Below are positions 38,681 through 41,420 of a DNA stretch of 41,420 nucleotides, one piece after another. The stretch is taken from the NCBI GenBank assembly GCA_030180075.1, contig JASNJN010000011.1, positions 1 through 41,420 on the forward strand, in the 5' to 3' direction. The position numbers and the translations under genes are program-made. The notes beneath the pieces are model-generated. The model did not search any database and had not been told where the DNA came from. It was given only the letters and a program-made list of their open reading frames with translations. Every line of letters begins with the position of its first letter. The first letter of the stretch is position 1. This DNA comes from Mikrocytos mackini (lineage: Eukaryota; Endomyxa; Ascetosporea; Mikrocytida; Mikrocytiidae).

Positions 38681-39639
38681 GTAAATATTGTTACATAAAA
38701 TTCATTTTGAAAAAATAAAACAACAAGGGTTAAATGAGAGGCATATTTGTATCAAAATATAAATCAATAGGGCGAACAAATGTAACTTTGGTATATTTTC
38801 TAAAAAATTATGATGAGCTAGATTATGCGCGCAATTAGTCGAAAAATAATCACATAATGCTTAATGCCGTTACACACAAGTATATAAATTTATATTTTGT
38901 CAAAAATATTCTGAAAGGCAACTTTTTAAGTAGATAACTAGACTTAAACAAACCTATATTGAGAAAATCAAGACAATCGGATGTGTCTAATACATATACC
39001 CTTGCCTTCTAAATAGATTTTATATTTATAATGGTTTGGTAGTTATTTATTATTCTTCGATAGATTATATGTTCTGTGTAAATTAATATTTAAATTTTTA
39101 TAACAAATATATTGTTATGGTTCCATCCTAAATAAATCATGGATATATCAATAAAGGATTGAAAACTAATTTACTTAAATTCCCATTAAAATGCTGTTGT
39201 CTTTTACTCCTGGTATTAAAAGATTAAAGGTCTTCTTTCAATACTTCGCAATAAATTTTGAAAAATCCAAATTAGGTTTAAAATAATATAACCACTATTT
39301 TTAAATTTCCGACAACAAGTTAAAATGGTTATTGTATGTATAGTTAATTCGAAAATTTTACGCTGTTTTAATTCCAATCATCAAATTCATAAACCTGACT
39401 ATTTTAGTTGAATCCTATACCCCCTTCAATTTTAGACAAAACGAGTATCATGTGATATGTTTTAAATTAAACACGAAAGGATAACAGTTGATCTGTCTAC
39501 CCAACGAGTATTCAAAAGACTCGTTGATATACCATTCAGATTGATTTACGTATAAAACTTAAATCGAAGTTTAAAATTTATAGGTAAATTTCGGTAATTA
39601 TATGCAAACTATCAAAAAATTTATAGTGGGCGAGGTAAC
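38681..39639. other. Non-genic stretch
   Basis: AT-rich DNA after the 992-aa gene. AATAAA occurs about 30 bases after the stop, at 38714, and may serve 3'-end formation. No gene, RNA gene or paired repeat was recognised. Confidence 0.45.
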
Positions 39640-40090
39640 TTTTAAATAGGTATATTATTCATTTTTCGAGGTATATTTTCTGTCTGCTCTATTAATAAGT
39701 CTTTCTGTTGTAGGAAAAGTAAATTTCCTTGGTAAGATAATCAATTTTTCCATAAAATCAAGTAATCCTTTATTTTCAACTAACAGAAAAGACTGCCATG
39801 TAGATACAAGAAAATTAAAAATAACATTATTAAGCTCTTCCTTTCCTTTTGTACCTTTCGCTTGTGAGTAGATAACTAGTCATTGGTATAACTCTTTGTT
39901 TTGTCATACAGGTGTGTTGTAAAAGTGACGAAGTTTCGGTTCTCTTTGAATGGTATCTATATATCGTAAAGCAGATATCACAGATTACAGTATCATGCCC
40001 CAACCCATGAAAAAGTGTCCCAATCTTTAGAACATGATGTCGGCTATTAAGTATCAGATTTGTCATATTCGATTTCGGTGATAACCACAT
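39640..40090 (-). pseudogene. hAT transposase N-terminal remnant (BED finger)
   Basis: A minus-strand frame (40090-39830) has VICDICFTIYRYHSKRTETS followed by SLLQHTC, the C-x2-C, T-S-L-L-x-H pattern of a BED zinc finger found at the N terminus of hAT transposases. After a frame change near 39835-39850, another frame gives FLVSTWQSFLLVENKGLLDF and LPRKFTFPTTERLIN, which matches the segment after the BED finger in hAT enzymes (QPFSVVE-type region). The catalytic domain and the ends are missing. It is a dead piece of a once autonomous hAT element, the superfamily that would mobilise the hAT-like MITEs in the window. Confidence 0.65.
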
Positions 40091-40887
40091 ATGGCTTAGA
40101 ATGTTCTATTTTGAGAATTTAACAAAATTACAATTCTAGACAGAATCATTGTCGATGTTGTAAAACAAATTAAATTATCACACATAATTTTTTCGACATT
40201 TTAATTTTAATGTAAAACAATTGTTGTGAGTTGGAATTTTGCTCGAATTTTCCAATAGGGTAGTCTTGGTTTTAGGGGCCCAAGTGAAGGAAGAATTTCC
40301 GGGGGTCAGTTTTCAGCAAATGCGATTAATTTTTTGAACAGGGTCTGCGAGGATGTTTGTGTGGGCTTTGGAGTTGTCTGCCGCGCTAATTTTGTAATTT
40401 TTTATATTTTGAAAAATAAAATTTTAACTCTTTATCTGCAAAAAACAACAAGGGAGCCAACTACAGGTATTTATACATAAAGTGAATGTATGCTTTCAGA
40501 ACACTATGGCGGTTGAACGGGCTGCCTGAATTTATGCGTATTCTGTATACATATGACACTTTGACAGACAATTCTTCTACTTTAAATACCATGGAGCGTG
40601 TCAAAACTTCCTTACACCCCTACATAAATTCCCGACATTCTAAAAGATCCCATAAGCATGCACACACTATGTCATCTTTCTTTGCACGATGTCTACAATA
40701 TACAAGTTTTGGAAAGCGTACACACACCGTGAATGGTTTACACGAGCACCATATTTCTTTTAAAGAGTTTTAAACTTATTACGAGTGCCTTGTTGATGGA
40801 CACACATATCTACACACGCCCATAGAAATCCATTGATAACTACAAGCTTCTTGAGATTTACCCCGACAATCTAGGTCTTATACACAC
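40091..40887. other. Non-genic stretch rich in ACAC words
   Basis: No credible gene. From about 40600 the sequence is rich in TACACAC, CACACAC and GTTTACACG words. These may be subterminal repeats of the inverted-repeat element that begins at 40888, but they lack the regular period seen in other arrays here. Confidence 0.4.
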
Positions 40888-41420
40888 ACTATAACTCTTC
40901 TACACGTATTTAAATAACAAATACAACAATTTAGAATCGGGACGAGACATTTAAAAGCATATAAACTGGAAATAACCATACTATATATGGGCAAATTGGC
41001 ATGATTAATAATACAAAAGGATAGACATATGGAGTATTAAATTATATATAATTTTATTTAAGAGGCAATGGAAGACAAGGAGTATAACTACAAAGAATAT
41101 ACTTAATTTATGTTTTAGTAAATTAATTACATGGGTACATGGGATGATATAAATATAAATAAAATAATAACTAAATAAATTTANTTAGTTAAGTTTATTA
41201 ATGAGTTTCTGGGTGTTCATTATTTTGCTCGTTTAGCATGGTGGCCACTTACGATTCCTATTACTTCATTTATATAGCTTTGATACATGTTTCGATCTGT
41301 TTTCTACAATATGTTCGAGAATCCGTAAAATGCAATCCTTCATGTATCTGTCTTAATAGATAACTATTTGGCATTAATTCTTGTTTGGCGTTATTTAAAT
41401 ACGTGTAGAAGAGTTATAGT
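40888..41420. repeat. 31-bp inverted repeat reaching the window edge
   Basis: The segment 40888-40918, beginning ACTATAACTCTTCTACACG, is repeated in perfect inverted form at 41390-41420, the last bases of the window. The 471-bp interior is AT-rich and non-coding. This is either a MITE whose ends extend outwards beyond the arms shown (TATACACAC precedes the left arm) or an inverted duplication. The flank on the right is not available, so the true end and target duplication cannot be checked. Confidence 0.65.

Overview
The window reads as AT-rich nuclear DNA of a microsporidian, or a close relative, with a transposon-swollen genome. Three things point there. The host genes are intronless, compact and tightly packed. 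They are fungal-type core genes in shortened form (DNA polymerase alpha, Pcf11, a class I DnaJ, a syntaxin). Most host start codons are preceded within a few to a few tens of bases by an AAATTT-type word (AAATTTCAA-ATG at the Pcf11 gene), which is a known microsporidian start-proximal signal. The species cannot be fixed from sequence reading alone; a large-genome lineage of the Hamiltosporidium or Edhazardia type would fit.

Layout. (1) 1-14160 is almost entirely mobile-element debris. A minus-strand R2-like LINE (about 2340-6660) has its ORF split by a 333-bp MULE-like MITE with a perfect 10-bp target duplication. Next is a heavily decayed minus-strand Ty3/gypsy pol (RT, RNase H and integrase pieces, about 7550-11700). 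At least five non-autonomous DNA transposons have been inserted into it, one nested in another; four have exact 8- or 9-bp target duplications and one a 7/8 match. An unidentified decayed gene follows at about 12182-13190. (2) 14161-17259 holds three unrecognised ORFs, the first cut off at its 5' end by a hAT-like remnant. (3) 17260-20049 is non-genic and carries an element with inverted arrays of a GCCTCA repeat plus a decayed Gag-like gene. (4) 20265-38680 is the gene-rich core: a GT60-type glycosyltransferase with one frameshift, DNA polymerase alpha, an unknown 420-aa protein, a Tc1 fragment, a small possible secreted protein, a plasma-membrane-type syntaxin, Pcf11, DnaJ, a PH-domain protein and a 992-aa protein whose C terminus resembles PACS proteins. 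(5) 38681-41420 returns to repeats, with a decayed hAT transposase and a 31-bp inverted repeat that ends at the window edge.

The core genes are housekeeping genes (replication, mRNA 3'-end processing, protein folding, secretion) and do not form a pathway. The most unusual feature is a shared architecture. Several MITE-like elements with different core words (CCCACA, CCTGAAA, GCCTCA, and GTGTGGGAA at the left window edge) carry terminal arrays with a similar period of about 19-20 bp, inverted at the two ends where both ends are visible. This looks like a set of related non-autonomous transposons with evolving transposase-binding arrays.
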